Virus record (IMG/VR): IMGVR_UViG_3300028195_000197
Coordinates: 1 to 64,000 of that record
Strand: one strand, 5' to 3'
Source of the DNA: a virus
Length of the DNA stretch: 64,000 nt
The stretch's first letter is position 1, and each line of letters opens with the position of its first letter. The translations under genes were made by a program, and so were the position numbers. The notes under the pieces were generated by a model that searched no databases, was not told the DNA's origin, and saw only the letters and a list, made by a program, of their open reading frames with translations. Shown here in pieces: positions 40,787-49,778 of this stretch.

Positions 40787-41589
40787 TGAAATATTCAAAA
40801 GGTAATGGTGGTGGGGGAAAATGGGTTAGCGGTAAGGCTCGTTTTGAAGAACGTAATGGAACATGGAAAGTTATCTTTGCTCCAAAGAAACAAGGTGATG
40901 AACCTAAGAGCTATAAATTTCCAGATTCCTTGCTTCCTGAATATCCAGAGAAGGTTGAGATTGGGACTAAATACTTTGTAGTTATTGTTCTTGAAGCTGG
41001 TGCTGATGGAGAAGCTACTAGCAAAGTAGAAAAAGTCTCTGATATTCGCCCACTTATGTGGGTAGATGAAAAGATGAAGATTGTAGATTGTACTCGTGAA
41101 GGCAATAAGCCAGAAGGTACACCTAAATTCTATTCAAAGAAATCTACTTACAAAGAAGACGAAGAAGTTCACATGGTAAACTGGATGTTTGAATTCCAGG
41201 AAGGTGATTACAAAGGTGTACGAGTTCCTTATAATGTACATTATCGCTTTACGGCAGATGAGAACGGAGAAGCTGTCTACGATTTCTCGGAATATGTCTA
41301 CAATCTTCCCCAAGCAACTCGTGTCCATCAAATAGTAAATTTCTACGATAAGATGTTGGGAGTGTTGGACACTCCGATTGTATGGGAAGAAGATGGAAAC
41401 ATCATTCCTACTCTCTATGGTCGCATTTTGGCAGCGGATAAAACTTTCCTAGTCACAGGTGTAAATGGTTGGATTGACGATTTGGAAGTAATTGATGTTC
41501 CTGAACCTGCTCCTGAGCCTGATGTAGAGAAAGAAGACCACACTGTAACTGACATTCATCCAGAAGACGAATTACCAGAAGAATGGTAA
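40786..41589 (+). CDS. Putative ssDNA-binding or replication accessory protein, 267 aa
   Basis: It has a Gly-rich N-terminus (KGNGGGGKWVSGKARFEE), a beta-rich body, and a C-terminal acidic tail ending DIHPEDELPEEW. The acidic tail and its place just before primase and helicase genes fit an SSB-like protein. No OB-fold motif is certain. It is followed by a strong terminator. Confidence 0.55.
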   Translation: MKYSKGNGGGGKWVSGKARFEERNGTWKVIFAPKKQGDEPKSYKFPDSLLPEYPEKVEIGTKYFVVIVLEAGADGEATSKVEKVSDIRPLMWVDEKMKIVDCTREGNKPEGTPKFYSKKSTYKEDEEVHMVNWMFEFQEGDYKGVRVPYNVHYRFTADENGEAVYDFSEYVYNLPQATRVHQIVNFYDKMLGVLDTPIVWEEDGNIIPTLYGRILAADKTFLVTGVNGWIDDLEVIDVPEPAPEPDVEKEDHTVTDIHPEDELPEEW

Positions 41590-41611
41590 ATCGTTGTAAG
41601 TAAACTTTACA

Positions 41612-41637
41612 AAAGAGGATGCTAACCCATCCTCTTT
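41612..41637 (+). terminator. Rho-independent terminator
   Basis: AAAGAGGATG / CATCCTCTTT, 10-bp stem with a 6-nt loop, followed by ATTTTA. It separates the SSB-like operon from primase. Confidence 0.88.
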
Positions 41638-41649
41638 ATTTTACATAAA

Positions 41650-42528
41650 ATGGCTAAAGAAAACCCAACACTACAAAGAGAGTTATTTGATTTGTTAGAT
41701 GGAGCATATTGGCTCGATAATTCCCGCTACTTTGCTTGCTACTGCCCGATAGAATCTCATGCTAAACAAGCTCTTATGGTTTATGTAGATGGTTGTTGGT
41801 GCGCTTCTTGTAATCGCTCATATTCCCTTGAGTACATAAAGAGTAAATCTTCTTCCCTGCCAACATCATATCGTCCCACGATAGTAGAATACAGAACACT
41901 TCCTAGATGGAGACAGTGGGAAAAGAGATATGGAGATTTGCAGGGGATCGCTGATGCAGCACATAAAAATCTTCTAAAGATTAAAGCCACTTATTTCAAA
42001 AATCGTGGATTAGAAGGGTATATAAAGAAAGCCCATTACGGTCTTATGGATGGATTTGCTGTTATTCCTGTATTTGATAAAGAACATAATGTGATTGACA
42101 TAGTGTGTAGGTCTATCAAACAGCAAAATGTGAAATATGCGGTAGCTAGTATTTCAGAGAATGAAATTCGTCCACTGTATTGTTTAGATTGGGACTTAGT
42201 GATGAGAAGTCAGAAAGTCTATGTAGTCTTTGGGATTTTCGATCTCACAGCTTTTGACATTCTAGGATTGCCTTGTTTAACTGGGATCACTGGTAAGTCC
42301 ATAAATCCTTCCCTGTTCGATGAATTTCCAGGAAAAGAGTTTGTAATTGTCCCCGATAGAAACGAAGAAAAAGATGCTTACAAGTTGGCTTCAAATTTGG
42401 GATGGCGAGGTTCAGTATTGAGAGTGAACTATCCTTTCAAGATAAAAGATATGGATGAGTTGAGACGGAGTACATCTCCTAATGAATGGAAGCGTCTTTA
42501 TGAAGGCGAATGGAGTAAAGATGAGTGA
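41650..42528 (+). CDS. DNA primase, DnaG-type, 292 aa
   Basis: An N-terminal zinc finger (CYCPIESHAKQALMVYVDG with WCASCNRSY) is of the CHC2/CxxC kind. The C-terminal Toprim region shows VYVVFGIFD, GLPCLTGITG and VIVPDRNEEKD, with Asp-rich metal motifs. The catalytic Glu of Toprim motif I is replaced by the FGIFD form. Expected to synthesise RNA primers. It has no ribosome-binding site and starts 12 nt after a terminator, so its start signal is unclear (possibly leaderless from TATTTT). Confidence 0.82.
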   Translation: MAKENPTLQRELFDLLDGAYWLDNSRYFACYCPIESHAKQALMVYVDGCWCASCNRSYSLEYIKSKSSSLPTSYRPTIVEYRTLPRWRQWEKRYGDLQGIADAAHKNLLKIKATYFKNRGLEGYIKKAHYGLMDGFAVIPVFDKEHNVIDIVCRSIKQQNVKYAVASISENEIRPLYCLDWDLVMRSQKVYVVFGIFDLTAFDILGLPCLTGITGKSINPSLFDEFPGKEFVIVPDRNEEKDAYKLASNLGWRGSVLRVNYPFKIKDMDELRRSTSPNEWKRLYEGEWSKDE

Positions 42529-42748
42529 TACTATTGAAACTATGAGCTATGAACAACTTAGACATTATCTAATAACGGAAGGATGTGAACCTAGTCTATA
42601 TAAACGTGGGCATTTATATAGAGCGCATGTAAATAGGGGGGGTAATTTTTGGGAAGACGCAGAAACCCCCATAAAAGCCTTGCGGAAAGCATCTATGTTG
42701 TGGGTAAATAGTGGTAGATGGGAAAGAGCGACAAAGGATACATTATGA
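42521..42748 (+). CDS. Hypothetical protein, 75 aa
   Basis: ATG 42521 overlaps the primase stop and is preferred to an upstream ATG inside primase. A compact protein with SYEQLRHYLITEGCEPSLYKR and a Trp-rich C-terminus. Lies between primase and helicase, so a replication role is possible. Confidence 0.62.
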   Translation: MSDTIETMSYEQLRHYLITEGCEPSLYKRGHLYRAHVNRGGNFWEDAETPIKALRKASMLWVNSGRWERATKDTL

Positions 42749-43983
42749 ACTGGTACGATCAAAGCCAAATAGTTTTCGGACTTATAGCCTTAAAGAAAAT
42801 CAAGCATCACTCAGTTCTTCCAAAGAATCTCTATCCTCCATTTGATACGCCAGTGGCGTACATGCACGAAAATCCTGAATGGGAAGTTGAAGACCTCCAC
42901 CTCAAGTTCCAATCTAACGAGTGGGAAATTGCTATGAACGCCGCTCGTAGTCTAAATGGTACAGCAACCAGTGTAAACTGGGCGAGAGACCTGGAAAAGA
43001 TGCGTATTATGTGGGAAACAGGGGCTAAACTCACTAAAACAGGAGATAAACTACAGAAAGGGGAAGATGTAGAAGTTCTTTCTATTGTTAGTGACTTGAA
43101 GATGATGTCCGTGACCGAGGAAATAGGTCTGCATGTGGCATCAGAAGTAGATTTGACAGATGTTGTAGCATTGCAGAAATGTGGATGGAAAGAAATAGAT
43201 GAAACATTTGGTGGAATACCTGCCAGTGGCCCTCTTGTAGTTTATGCTACCACTAAAACTGGTAAATCTTTTTGGATTTCAAAACTTATTAATGAGTTCC
43301 TGCATTATTATCCTGAAAAACGTGCTACAGTGTTTTCGTTAGAAATGGCATATAAGCGGTATCTAAAGCGTTCATTTGATATGTACCCATCACTTAAAGA
43401 AGTTTCAGATCGTTTACTTGTGACCAGTAGAGCATCTAATATGAAAGAAGTTATAGCGATTACCTCCACAGAACCCACAGACCTGGTGGTTATTGATGGC
43501 ATTGCTGATGCTGTAATGGGAGAAAAGTCTGCATCAAAGATGGATGAAGCCTGGAGTGATGTAAAGAGAATGGGTAGAATGTTAGAAATTCCAGTAGTAG
43601 CAGTAGCACAGCCTAATAGAGCATCTAAATTCAATTCTCAAGAGCAATTTATAGGCCGTTACGATATTGAATGGTCGGGAGCGGCAGAAAACGCAGCAGA
43701 AATGATGATAGCACTTCAATATCTAGGCACTAATGCTAGGATTGAAAATAAAATCTTTCCTGTAGTTGAAGATTCTTATTACATGATAAATTATTTCTCC
43801 CGTGACAGTGAGAATATTGGAGCAGTTATTTTAGATAAGCATGTATCTTCACCAGAAGGGAGACGATTATGGGAAAGTTCTGCTCATGGCATAACAAAAA
43901 ATGGTGAGATTGTTCCTCAACTCTATAAAGAAGGATTGTACAAAGCAGAGGGAAGTAATTCTAGTAGTAGGGCAAAACGATGA
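42745..43983 (+). CDS. DnaB/RecA-fold replicative helicase, 412 aa
   Basis: Walker A PLVVYATTKTGKSFW near residue 165, Walker B DLVVIDGIADAV near 250, followed by VVAVAQPNR (motif H3-like Q) and R-finger candidates. ATG 42745 has AAAGGA 8 nt upstream and overlaps the previous stop; the longer frame is rejected. It lies directly after primase, the usual pair, and precedes polymerase. Confidence 0.85.
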   Translation: MNWYDQSQIVFGLIALKKIKHHSVLPKNLYPPFDTPVAYMHENPEWEVEDLHLKFQSNEWEIAMNAARSLNGTATSVNWARDLEKMRIMWETGAKLTKTGDKLQKGEDVEVLSIVSDLKMMSVTEEIGLHVASEVDLTDVVALQKCGWKEIDETFGGIPASGPLVVYATTKTGKSFWISKLINEFLHYYPEKRATVFSLEMAYKRYLKRSFDMYPSLKEVSDRLLVTSRASNMKEVIAITSTEPTDLVVIDGIADAVMGEKSASKMDEAWSDVKRMGRMLEIPVVAVAQPNRASKFNSQEQFIGRYDIEWSGAAENAAEMMIALQYLGTNARIENKIFPVVEDSYYMINYFSRDSENIGAVILDKHVSSPEGRRLWESSAHGITKNGEIVPQLYKEGLYKAEGSNSSSRAKR

Positions 43984-44234
43984 AAAATCTGCAAAGGTTC
44001 ATGTTCTCTGGCGAACGGGCAAATGGAAATGGAATTATTTCTGGTTTCTTTCTTATCTGGAACGATGTTCCTGTAATATTGGAATATAGAAACGGGGCTG
44101 TTATAGGACATGAGGTAATAGTAGGAACATTGGCAAGATTAAATGAAGATGTCTGGGAAGGGAGAAGTGTTTGTACATGTGAATACCCAGACACCATGTT
44201 TAGTGTCTGTCATTGTGGTAAAGTGTTACTCTAA
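43980..44234 (+). CDS. Hypothetical protein, 84 aa
   Basis: ATGA-coupled to the helicase. N-terminal beta segments (GIISGFFLIWNDVPVILEYRNG), then CTCEYPDTMFSVCHCG Cys cluster. Not recognised. Confidence 0.65.
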   Translation: MKNLQRFMFSGERANGNGIISGFFLIWNDVPVILEYRNGAVIGHEVIVGTLARLNEDVWEGRSVCTCEYPDTMFSVCHCGKVLL

Positions 44235-44241
44235 CCTGAAA

Positions 44242-44273
44242 TTAATCTTCATTTACATTATGTAAAGTATAAT
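44242..44273 (+). promoter_or_regulatory. Phage promoter TTAATCT-N19-TATAAT with palindrome
   Basis: TTAATCT 44242-44248 and TATAAT 44268-44273, spanning the perfect palindrome TTTACATTATGTAAA (44252-44266). The best example of an operator inside the promoter spacer. Confidence 0.75.
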
Positions 44274-44296
44274 GTTGGAGAGTAAAGGACAGAACG

Positions 44297-44509
44297 ATGT
44301 TAGTTAGAGAATTCTTATCGCGAGGATATACCCAATGGGTAGAAGTTCATTATTCCATTGCTGGAACTACTGAGCAAGCTAAACTTTGGTTTGCTGATAA
44401 AGGTCTCTCTGGTGAATTCTTCCCCATGTATTTCAATGAACCTGATGAAGATAAACCAAGAGAAGGAAGATTTGGGTTTTGGTTGCCAATAACGAAGGAG
44501 AAAAGATGA
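44297..44509 (+). CDS. Hypothetical protein, 70 aa
   Basis: First gene behind the promoter at 44242-44273. AAAGGA precedes the ATG. Mixed alpha/beta (YSIAGTTEQAKLWFADKGLSG). Overlaps the YopX-like gene by 4 nt. Confidence 0.65.
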   Translation: MLVREFLSRGYTQWVEVHYSIAGTTEQAKLWFADKGLSGEFFPMYFNEPDEDKPREGRFGFWLPITKEKR

Positions 44510-44931
44510 GAGAGCTAAAGTTTCGAGCTTGGTATCATAAAGGAACTTATTGCAAAGAGCCTAAGATGTACTGGTTTGATTTGATGTGGGGGAATACTTC
44601 GCAGCAAGGGTCTGGATGGATTGGAATGTTGCCCATTGGAGAAACAAGAAAATACAGAATGATGGGGGATAACAGAAAGCAGATTGACCCTGATGATTGT
44701 GAGATTATGCAGTTCACTGATTATCAAGACATGAATGGCGTTGGTATTTGCGAAGGGGATTTGGTTCAAGATGAACAATATATCAAAGAGATCGTTTTCC
44801 ATAAAGGTGTATTTACAGTAAAGAATACAGATTCAAGGTTTGCTTTACCTGCATCTGGCGACTATCTCAGAGTATATGGACATAGCCTTGAAGTTGTCGG
44901 AAATATCTACGAGAATCCTGAATTATTATGA
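44506..44931 (+). CDS. YopX-family protein, 141 aa
   Basis: It begins MRELKFRAWYHKGTYCKEPK, has IMQFTDYQDMNGVGICEGDLV and ends VVGNIYENPELL, the beginning, middle and end signatures of the phage YopX family. Function is unknown in the family. GAAGGAG precedes the ATG; it overlaps the polymerase gene by 4 nt. Confidence 0.85.
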   Translation: MRELKFRAWYHKGTYCKEPKMYWFDLMWGNTSQQGSGWIGMLPIGETRKYRMMGDNRKQIDPDDCEIMQFTDYQDMNGVGICEGDLVQDEQYIKEIVFHKGVFTVKNTDSRFALPASGDYLRVYGHSLEVVGNIYENPELL

Positions 44932-46661
44932 AATCAATTAGAGACCTGCCCATAAAAATCATACATGAAATCCCTCCTGTACTCAGTAGCAAAGAAAAAT
45001 GTGCAATTGATACAGAATGGTTTTTGATGGATAAGGATAGACTTCATCGTCCTGTACTCACTGATGGCTCACCAAATGGATTTTTAGCGTGTGTGACTTT
45101 CTGCTTCAATGGTGAGGATGTGTATTTCGTAACCAATCCTGATGATGTTCAGGAAGCAATGGACAATGTATCAGAGGCTACACAAATTTACGCAAATTGC
45201 AAATTTGATCTTGTTCATCTTCGTAGACATGCTCATATTCCAGTTAGAATAAATAAACTTTGGGATGTAATCACACTAGACCGCATCATGTGGTCTGGTC
45301 TCTATTCCAGCTTTACTTTAGCTGACATTACTAGACGCAGATTACACATGCACCTTCCTAAAGAAGACAGGAAGGATTTTGCTAAAGCGGATAAACTTAC
45401 TCCTGAATTGGAGCAGTATAGTGCCTACGATCCTGTGGCAACGTGGCACGTTTATCAACATCAAATCCGTGACGTTCTAAAGAATGACCCTAATGCTCTA
45501 AAACTATGGGCAGAAGTAGACCTTCCTGCTCTAAATACCGTTATGTCCATGAAAGGTTTCAAAGCCAATAAAAATTTGTGGTATGAAATTGCAGATGAGA
45601 ACATGGAAAAGAAAACTTCTCTGCAATCTAAATATGATATAAATCTACGGTCAGCAAAACAAGTAGGGGAATTATTAGCTTCTCAGGGCATTGAACTTCC
45701 TAAAACCGCCAAGGGAAACTACTCTACAGCAATAAAGACATTAGAAGGTATGGAAGACCCTAATGAAACTATTTTAGACCTGATTGAACTATCATCTCTG
45801 AAATCTAAGACAACTACTTATGGTAGAGGATTTATGGAGAATTCTGTAGAGCCAGATAACAGGATTTACGCAGACTTCAATCCTCTTCGAGCTGCAACTG
45901 GTCGCTTCGGATGCTCAAAACCTAATCTACAAAACGTACCTAATAAATACACTGACCCTAGATATAGAGAGTGCTTTATAGCAGGAGAAGGAAACGTGTT
46001 AGTAGTAGGAGATTGGTCATCTCAAGAACCTAGAGGTGGTGCATATCTAGCACAAGATCAGACTATGATAGATATTTTCAATGACGATAAAGATATTTAC
46101 ATTGAATCTGCTCGTCTTATGTTTGGATGGGAATTGACTAAAGATGACCCTAGAAGAAGTCACCCCATCAAGCCAGTTGTTTTGGGCGCATTTTATGGTC
46201 TGACGAAACATGGTCTATTCAATAACAACCAGATACCTAAAGATGAAGGTGAGAAACTTCTCAATAAGTTCTTTGAAGTGTTTCATGGAGTAGCTGATTG
46301 GATTGATGAAATGAGAGATGGTAGAGAGTATGTTGAAACTATCATGGGCAGAAAGTATTGGCTAAATCCTTATGACTACAAGAGCAGGAACAATGCTTGC
46401 AATTCTCCTGTACAAGGGTCTGCCAGTGACGCTATGAAGATGGCTGGATGGGAGTTTGTGAAGCAATGGGGTGACTTAGAACACTCTCCTATCGTAAACT
46501 TTGTCCACGATGAAATGATAATTGAAGTTGCAGAAGAAGATAAAGATAGAGCCATGACGTTACTAGACGAATGTATGGTGTCTGTAGCTGAAAAGATGCA
46601 CCCAGGTGTCAAAGCTCGTGCAGATATAGGGTTCGGGCAAAATTGGAGTGCAAAAGCGTAA
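44928..46661 (+). CDS. Family A DNA polymerase, 577 aa
   Basis: The N-terminal 3'-5' exonuclease begins CAIDTEWFL (Asp/Glu of Exo I) and has later acidic exo motifs (YDPVATWHVYQ). The polymerase part shows RAATGRFGCSKPNLQNVP, motif A VLVVGDWSSQEPRGGAYLAQD split, motif B KPVVLGAFYGLTKHG, and motif C NFVHDEMIIEV. No 5'-3' exonuclease domain, as usual in phages. It replicates the genome with the primase and helicase just upstream. Confidence 0.93.
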   Translation: MKSIRDLPIKIIHEIPPVLSSKEKCAIDTEWFLMDKDRLHRPVLTDGSPNGFLACVTFCFNGEDVYFVTNPDDVQEAMDNVSEATQIYANCKFDLVHLRRHAHIPVRINKLWDVITLDRIMWSGLYSSFTLADITRRRLHMHLPKEDRKDFAKADKLTPELEQYSAYDPVATWHVYQHQIRDVLKNDPNALKLWAEVDLPALNTVMSMKGFKANKNLWYEIADENMEKKTSLQSKYDINLRSAKQVGELLASQGIELPKTAKGNYSTAIKTLEGMEDPNETILDLIELSSLKSKTTTYGRGFMENSVEPDNRIYADFNPLRAATGRFGCSKPNLQNVPNKYTDPRYRECFIAGEGNVLVVGDWSSQEPRGGAYLAQDQTMIDIFNDDKDIYIESARLMFGWELTKDDPRRSHPIKPVVLGAFYGLTKHGLFNNNQIPKDEGEKLLNKFFEVFHGVADWIDEMRDGREYVETIMGRKYWLNPYDYKSRNNACNSPVQGSASDAMKMAGWEFVKQWGDLEHSPIVNFVHDEMIIEVAEEDKDRAMTLLDECMVSVAEKMHPGVKARADIGFGQNWSAKA

Positions 46662-46674
46662 CTCTCATACAGAA

Positions 46675-46706
46675 TTAACAATTACATTGTGTAATTATGG
46701 TAAGAT
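46675..46706 (+). promoter_or_regulatory. Phage promoter TTAACAA-N19-TAAGAT
   Basis: TTAACAA 46675-46681, TAAGAT 46701-46706, with palindrome ATTACATTGTGTAAT (46681-46695) in the spacer. Drives the UDG gene and those following. Confidence 0.65.
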
Positions 46707-46724
46707 TTACGAAAGGAAAAATAA

Positions 46725-47228
46725 ATGAATTGCCCACACTGTAACAAAACTCTCGTTCTCCCTTCTGGTTATAGAGAATCTAAGATCCTCATTATAAGAG
46801 ATGAACCTTATAAGACAGAGTATTCAGACTATAAACGTCCAAGATTTAAGCCTCACTCTACTCCTAAATCCATCCTGCAAGATGAAATGTTCAGATTAGG
46901 AGTAGATTTCAGTCAAGTAAGAATAGCTAATCTGTGGCAGCATGTTCCTAATAAGAAAGAAGAGTGTTTCCAGGAAATGAAGAAATCTCTCTTTGCTGAA
47001 ACTAGAGGAAAGAAAGCTATTCTTTTAGCTGGAGCAGATGTAGTGAAATTCTTTACGGGGTATAATGTATCCGAGATTAGCGGATTACAAGTAGAAAGTA
47101 ATAAACTTTCTGCACCTATTGTCTTTGCTAGTGTAGACCCTACCACTGCCATGAGTAGAGGAATGGGAGAGATCAGATTTTCAATAGAGAACTTTGTGAA
47201 GAAATTGATTGAAGAGGATGTTTTATGA
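46725..47228 (+). CDS. Uracil-DNA glycosylase superfamily protein, 167 aa
   Basis: N-terminal CPHCNKTLVLP zinc knuckle, then KILIIRDEPYKTEYSD in place of the usual GEAPG motif I, VRIANLWQHVP, and a C-terminal FASVDPTTA. The layout and its partnership with phage polymerase genes fit UDG-like superfamily members. The catalytic loop is divergent (RDEP), so activity is uncertain. Confidence 0.75.
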   Translation: MNCPHCNKTLVLPSGYRESKILIIRDEPYKTEYSDYKRPRFKPHSTPKSILQDEMFRLGVDFSQVRIANLWQHVPNKKEECFQEMKKSLFAETRGKKAILLAGADVVKFFTGYNVSEISGLQVESNKLSAPIVFASVDPTTAMSRGMGEIRFSIENFVKKLIEEDVL

Positions 47229-47923
47229 CAGAAATGATGACCGCTAGAGTACTTATTGATGGAAAGACCATTACACGAAAAGATTTTGAGTCTGCTGCTG
47301 ATGATGTCATTCGAGAATTGAAGGAAACTGGAAATGTGGAAGGGGTAAATAATGCGTTAGTGACTTTGAACGGGCTAGGTCAATTTTCTGTTTTCCTTTC
47401 GTGCAAGGTTTTATATGGGTACAGTTCTTGGTGGAAAGACACAAACCAAGATGAGATAAGGGGAGATAACTTCTTTGACTATATAACGTCTTTGCAATTA
47501 CATGGATTAGCAAATCCTCTCACAATCGAAAGGTACATAAATTTGTGGGAACATTATGAACGTGGCACGTTACTAGAGGAAATAAAAAATAGACCCCTTT
47601 CTGAACAAATTGCTATCGTAGCAGTAGTAGAAGATGATAGATACCATATCAATGATGATGATTGGGAAGAATTAGTAGATGCTGCCAATGGCACAGAAAT
47701 TCGTAGGATTTTACGGAAGATAAAAGGTAAAGAGCCTACAAAAGGTTCTTATGTCCTTCACTTAGGTAGAGATGGAGAATTGTACGTTTGGCATCAAGGA
47801 CAGAGAGTTTATTGGGGACAGGTGAAACTTCCTAATGGAACTACTGACCCTATTGAAAAAAGAGTGATAGAGAAGATGTGTAATCGTTTGAAGAATGGTA
47901 GTATGAGTCCTATAGTGGACTAA
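47225..47923 (+). CDS. Hypothetical protein, 232 aa
   Basis: Coupled to UDG by ATGA. Mixed alpha/beta with IDGKTITRKDFESAADDVIREL at the start and two Trp-rich segments later (LYGYSSWWKDTNQDE). An HTH-like acidic middle (DDWEELVDAANGTEIRRIL) is possible. Not recognised. Confidence 0.65.
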   Translation: MTEMMTARVLIDGKTITRKDFESAADDVIRELKETGNVEGVNNALVTLNGLGQFSVFLSCKVLYGYSSWWKDTNQDEIRGDNFFDYITSLQLHGLANPLTIERYINLWEHYERGTLLEEIKNRPLSEQIAIVAVVEDDRYHINDDDWEELVDAANGTEIRRILRKIKGKEPTKGSYVLHLGRDGELYVWHQGQRVYWGQVKLPNGTTDPIEKRVIEKMCNRLKNGSMSPIVD

Positions 47924-47935
47924 AAGGAGAATAAA

Positions 47936-48268
47936 ATGTTTGAAGAATATAGAAAAGCCTATGATGAGATGGAAGCAGAGATTATAAATCTGAGAGCTAA
48001 TATTTTTAATTTGCAGTGCCTTCTGAGAGATGCAGAAGGAAAATATCGTCCTCGTATGGATGAAGCAGAGAAAACAATTAAAGATGCTGTGTTGAAACAA
48101 GAAAATAATGTTACTTTACATGATGTATATGCAAAATTCACTAAAGGTAGAGTAACTACATCTTGGAAGAAAGTTGCAGTTGCTTGTGAAGCTCCACAAG
48201 AAATTATTGATGCTAACACAAAGCAGGGGAAGCCTTCTGTTTCTGTAAGTGTATTAGAGGAGAATTAA
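47936..48268 (+). CDS. Coiled-coil protein, 110 aa
   Basis: The N-terminal 70 residues form a strong coiled coil (AYDEMEAEIINLRANIFNLQCLLRDAEGKYRPRMDEAEK); the C-terminus is beta-like. It lies 1 nt before the recombinase gene, a place where phages often encode recombination mediators or Gam-type proteins. That role is inference only. Confidence 0.62.
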   Translation: MFEEYRKAYDEMEAEIINLRANIFNLQCLLRDAEGKYRPRMDEAEKTIKDAVLKQENNVTLHDVYAKFTKGRVTTSWKKVAVACEAPQEIIDANTKQGKPSVSVSVLEEN

Positions 48269-48269
48269 T

Positions 48270-49340
48270 ATGGTAAAGTTCGTAGGATCGCATACTAATT
48301 TTGAATGGGCAGAAACTGGTTATTACTCATTAGACTTGGCTTTACGCAGAAACTATTTGGAATTGGGTTTTCCTAGTCGTACCCTTACAGAAGTGTACGG
48401 GCCAACTTCTATTGGCAAGTCTACTTTCATAAATAGTGTAGCGGGAACTTTAGGGAAGCTGAAAACTCTAAATATAGCTTGTTTAGACTTAGAACCACAA
48501 GCGGAGGAGACTATTGCAGCTATTTGCGAAACTGTGGGATTTGATGGAGAGTGGAAGTGGGTTGAACCATCTAAAGTAGATAAACATGGTGCATTTACTG
48601 ATGAACACCTTCTCAAAGAGCTTCTAAAGAATGTAAAGGATAATTACATCACCATTTTAGATAGCGTAGCATCGGTAGCCCCTGTGTCAGAAGTAGAAGG
48701 AGATATTGGAGACGCAAATATGGGAAGACGGGCATTTCCAATGGCTCAATTCTCTCGTGGAATGAATAGAGCATTGAAATATTCTGATGAAGGAACATTC
48801 TCTTTTATGGCTAATCATAAATATGAGAAGATGGCTACTCGTTCAATGTTCGCTGTTTATACTGCCCCTGGTGGAGTAGTGAAAGAAAATATGTGTCATA
48901 TCCGTATTGAAGCAAAGAATCCTTGGATAAAATTAGGCACTTCAAATAAGTTAGCTCATTTCGGAGAAGGTTGGTTATTTGAAGGTAAGGTTCTAAAAAA
49001 TCGTGGAGGTATCAGCAAGACAGATTTTTGGGTATTTATGATTGGGGGTCAGGGAATTCATAAAGGGCTAACAGCTTTATTTGATTGTGTAAAACTAAAA
49101 CTTGTAAAGGTTGGAGGTTCAACCATCAAAAACATGTCTGTTGCTTTGAAAAACGGAACTGGAGAAATCGTGAATGTATATGATGCAGTAAAAGAAAGAG
49201 ACAGTTTTGATTTTGCTCCCTTCTTCACCGCATTGAAAAGCCATCAATTATCCGCAGAGGATGACGCTAAAGCTATTGAAAATGCAAAAAAAGAAGATGA
49301 TGTTGTCTTTGTAGATGTATCTGGAGTAAAAGATGAATGA
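48270..49340 (+). CDS. RecA/RadA-like recombinase, 356 aa
   Basis: Walker A EVYGPTSIGKSTF near residue 48, Walker B NYITILDSVASVAP near 125, then FMANHKYEKMATRS and TAPGGVVKENMCHIRIEAK in the L1/L2 region. The ATP site and the order of motifs match RecA-fold strand-exchange proteins such as T4 UvsX. The acidic C-terminus fits RecA. It starts 1 nt after the coiled-coil gene. Confidence 0.87.
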   Translation: MVKFVGSHTNFEWAETGYYSLDLALRRNYLELGFPSRTLTEVYGPTSIGKSTFINSVAGTLGKLKTLNIACLDLEPQAEETIAAICETVGFDGEWKWVEPSKVDKHGAFTDEHLLKELLKNVKDNYITILDSVASVAPVSEVEGDIGDANMGRRAFPMAQFSRGMNRALKYSDEGTFSFMANHKYEKMATRSMFAVYTAPGGVVKENMCHIRIEAKNPWIKLGTSNKLAHFGEGWLFEGKVLKNRGGISKTDFWVFMIGGQGIHKGLTALFDCVKLKLVKVGGSTIKNMSVALKNGTGEIVNVYDAVKERDSFDFAPFFTALKSHQLSAEDDAKAIENAKKEDDVVFVDVSGVKDE

Positions 49341-49506
49341 TATTATGATGTGGTATGTTCAACAAAGCATGGAAGAGTATCTGGAGTGTTTTGAAGAACC
49401 TACAAAATCAAATATGTTAGAGCATCACAAGAAAACAAATTACGAAGATGTAAGTAAAGATGTCCTTCTTCGTGCATTAGAACTAGCTGTAGTAGATGTA
49501 GGCTAA
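49333..49506 (+). CDS. Hypothetical protein, 57 aa
   Basis: ATG overlaps the recombinase stop by 8 nt. The product is helical and acidic (MMWYVQQSMEEYLECFEEPT ... VSKDVLLRALELAVVDVG). Not recognised. Confidence 0.6.
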   Translation: MNDIMMWYVQQSMEEYLECFEEPTKSNMLEHHKKTNYEDVSKDVLLRALELAVVDVG

Positions 49507-49540
49507 ATTGGACAAAATTAGTCCAATTCAACGTTTAGCC
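49501..49540 (+). terminator. Two-part hairpin after the recombinase operon
   Basis: Inner stem AATTGGAC / GTCCAATT (49506-49513 with 49521-49528) and outer GGCTAAA / TTTAGCC (49501-49507 with 49534-49540). It lacks a clean T run, so termination is likely but not certain. Confidence 0.55.
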
Positions 49541-49601
49541 AAATACCCGTAGAAAATTTTTCCAGATTTTGCTCTTTTCGCAATATTTCATTGAGACAAA
49601 A

Positions 49602-49778
49602 ATGCTTTACACATATAAATGTACATCATGTAAACATCAATTCACTTATAATAAAAAAATAAGTGATGAAACCAAACCTCTCTGTCCAGTATGTGATTTG
49701 AAGACAGAGAGAGTTTTTACTTCCGTTCCTGTAATATATAAAGCAAATGGATTTTATTCTAAGGATAACCAAAAATGA
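49602..49778 (+). CDS. FmdB-like zinc ribbon protein, 58 aa
   Basis: From ATG 49602 it reads MLYTYKCTSCKHQF, the usual FmdB start (M-x-x-Y-x-C-x-x-C-x-x-x-F), with CPVCDLKTERVF later. Putative transcription-regulator-type zinc ribbon widespread in phages. Overlaps the methyltransferase by 4 nt. Confidence 0.72.
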   Translation: MLYTYKCTSCKHQFTYNKKISDETKPLCPVCDLKTERVFTSVPVIYKANGFYSKDNQK

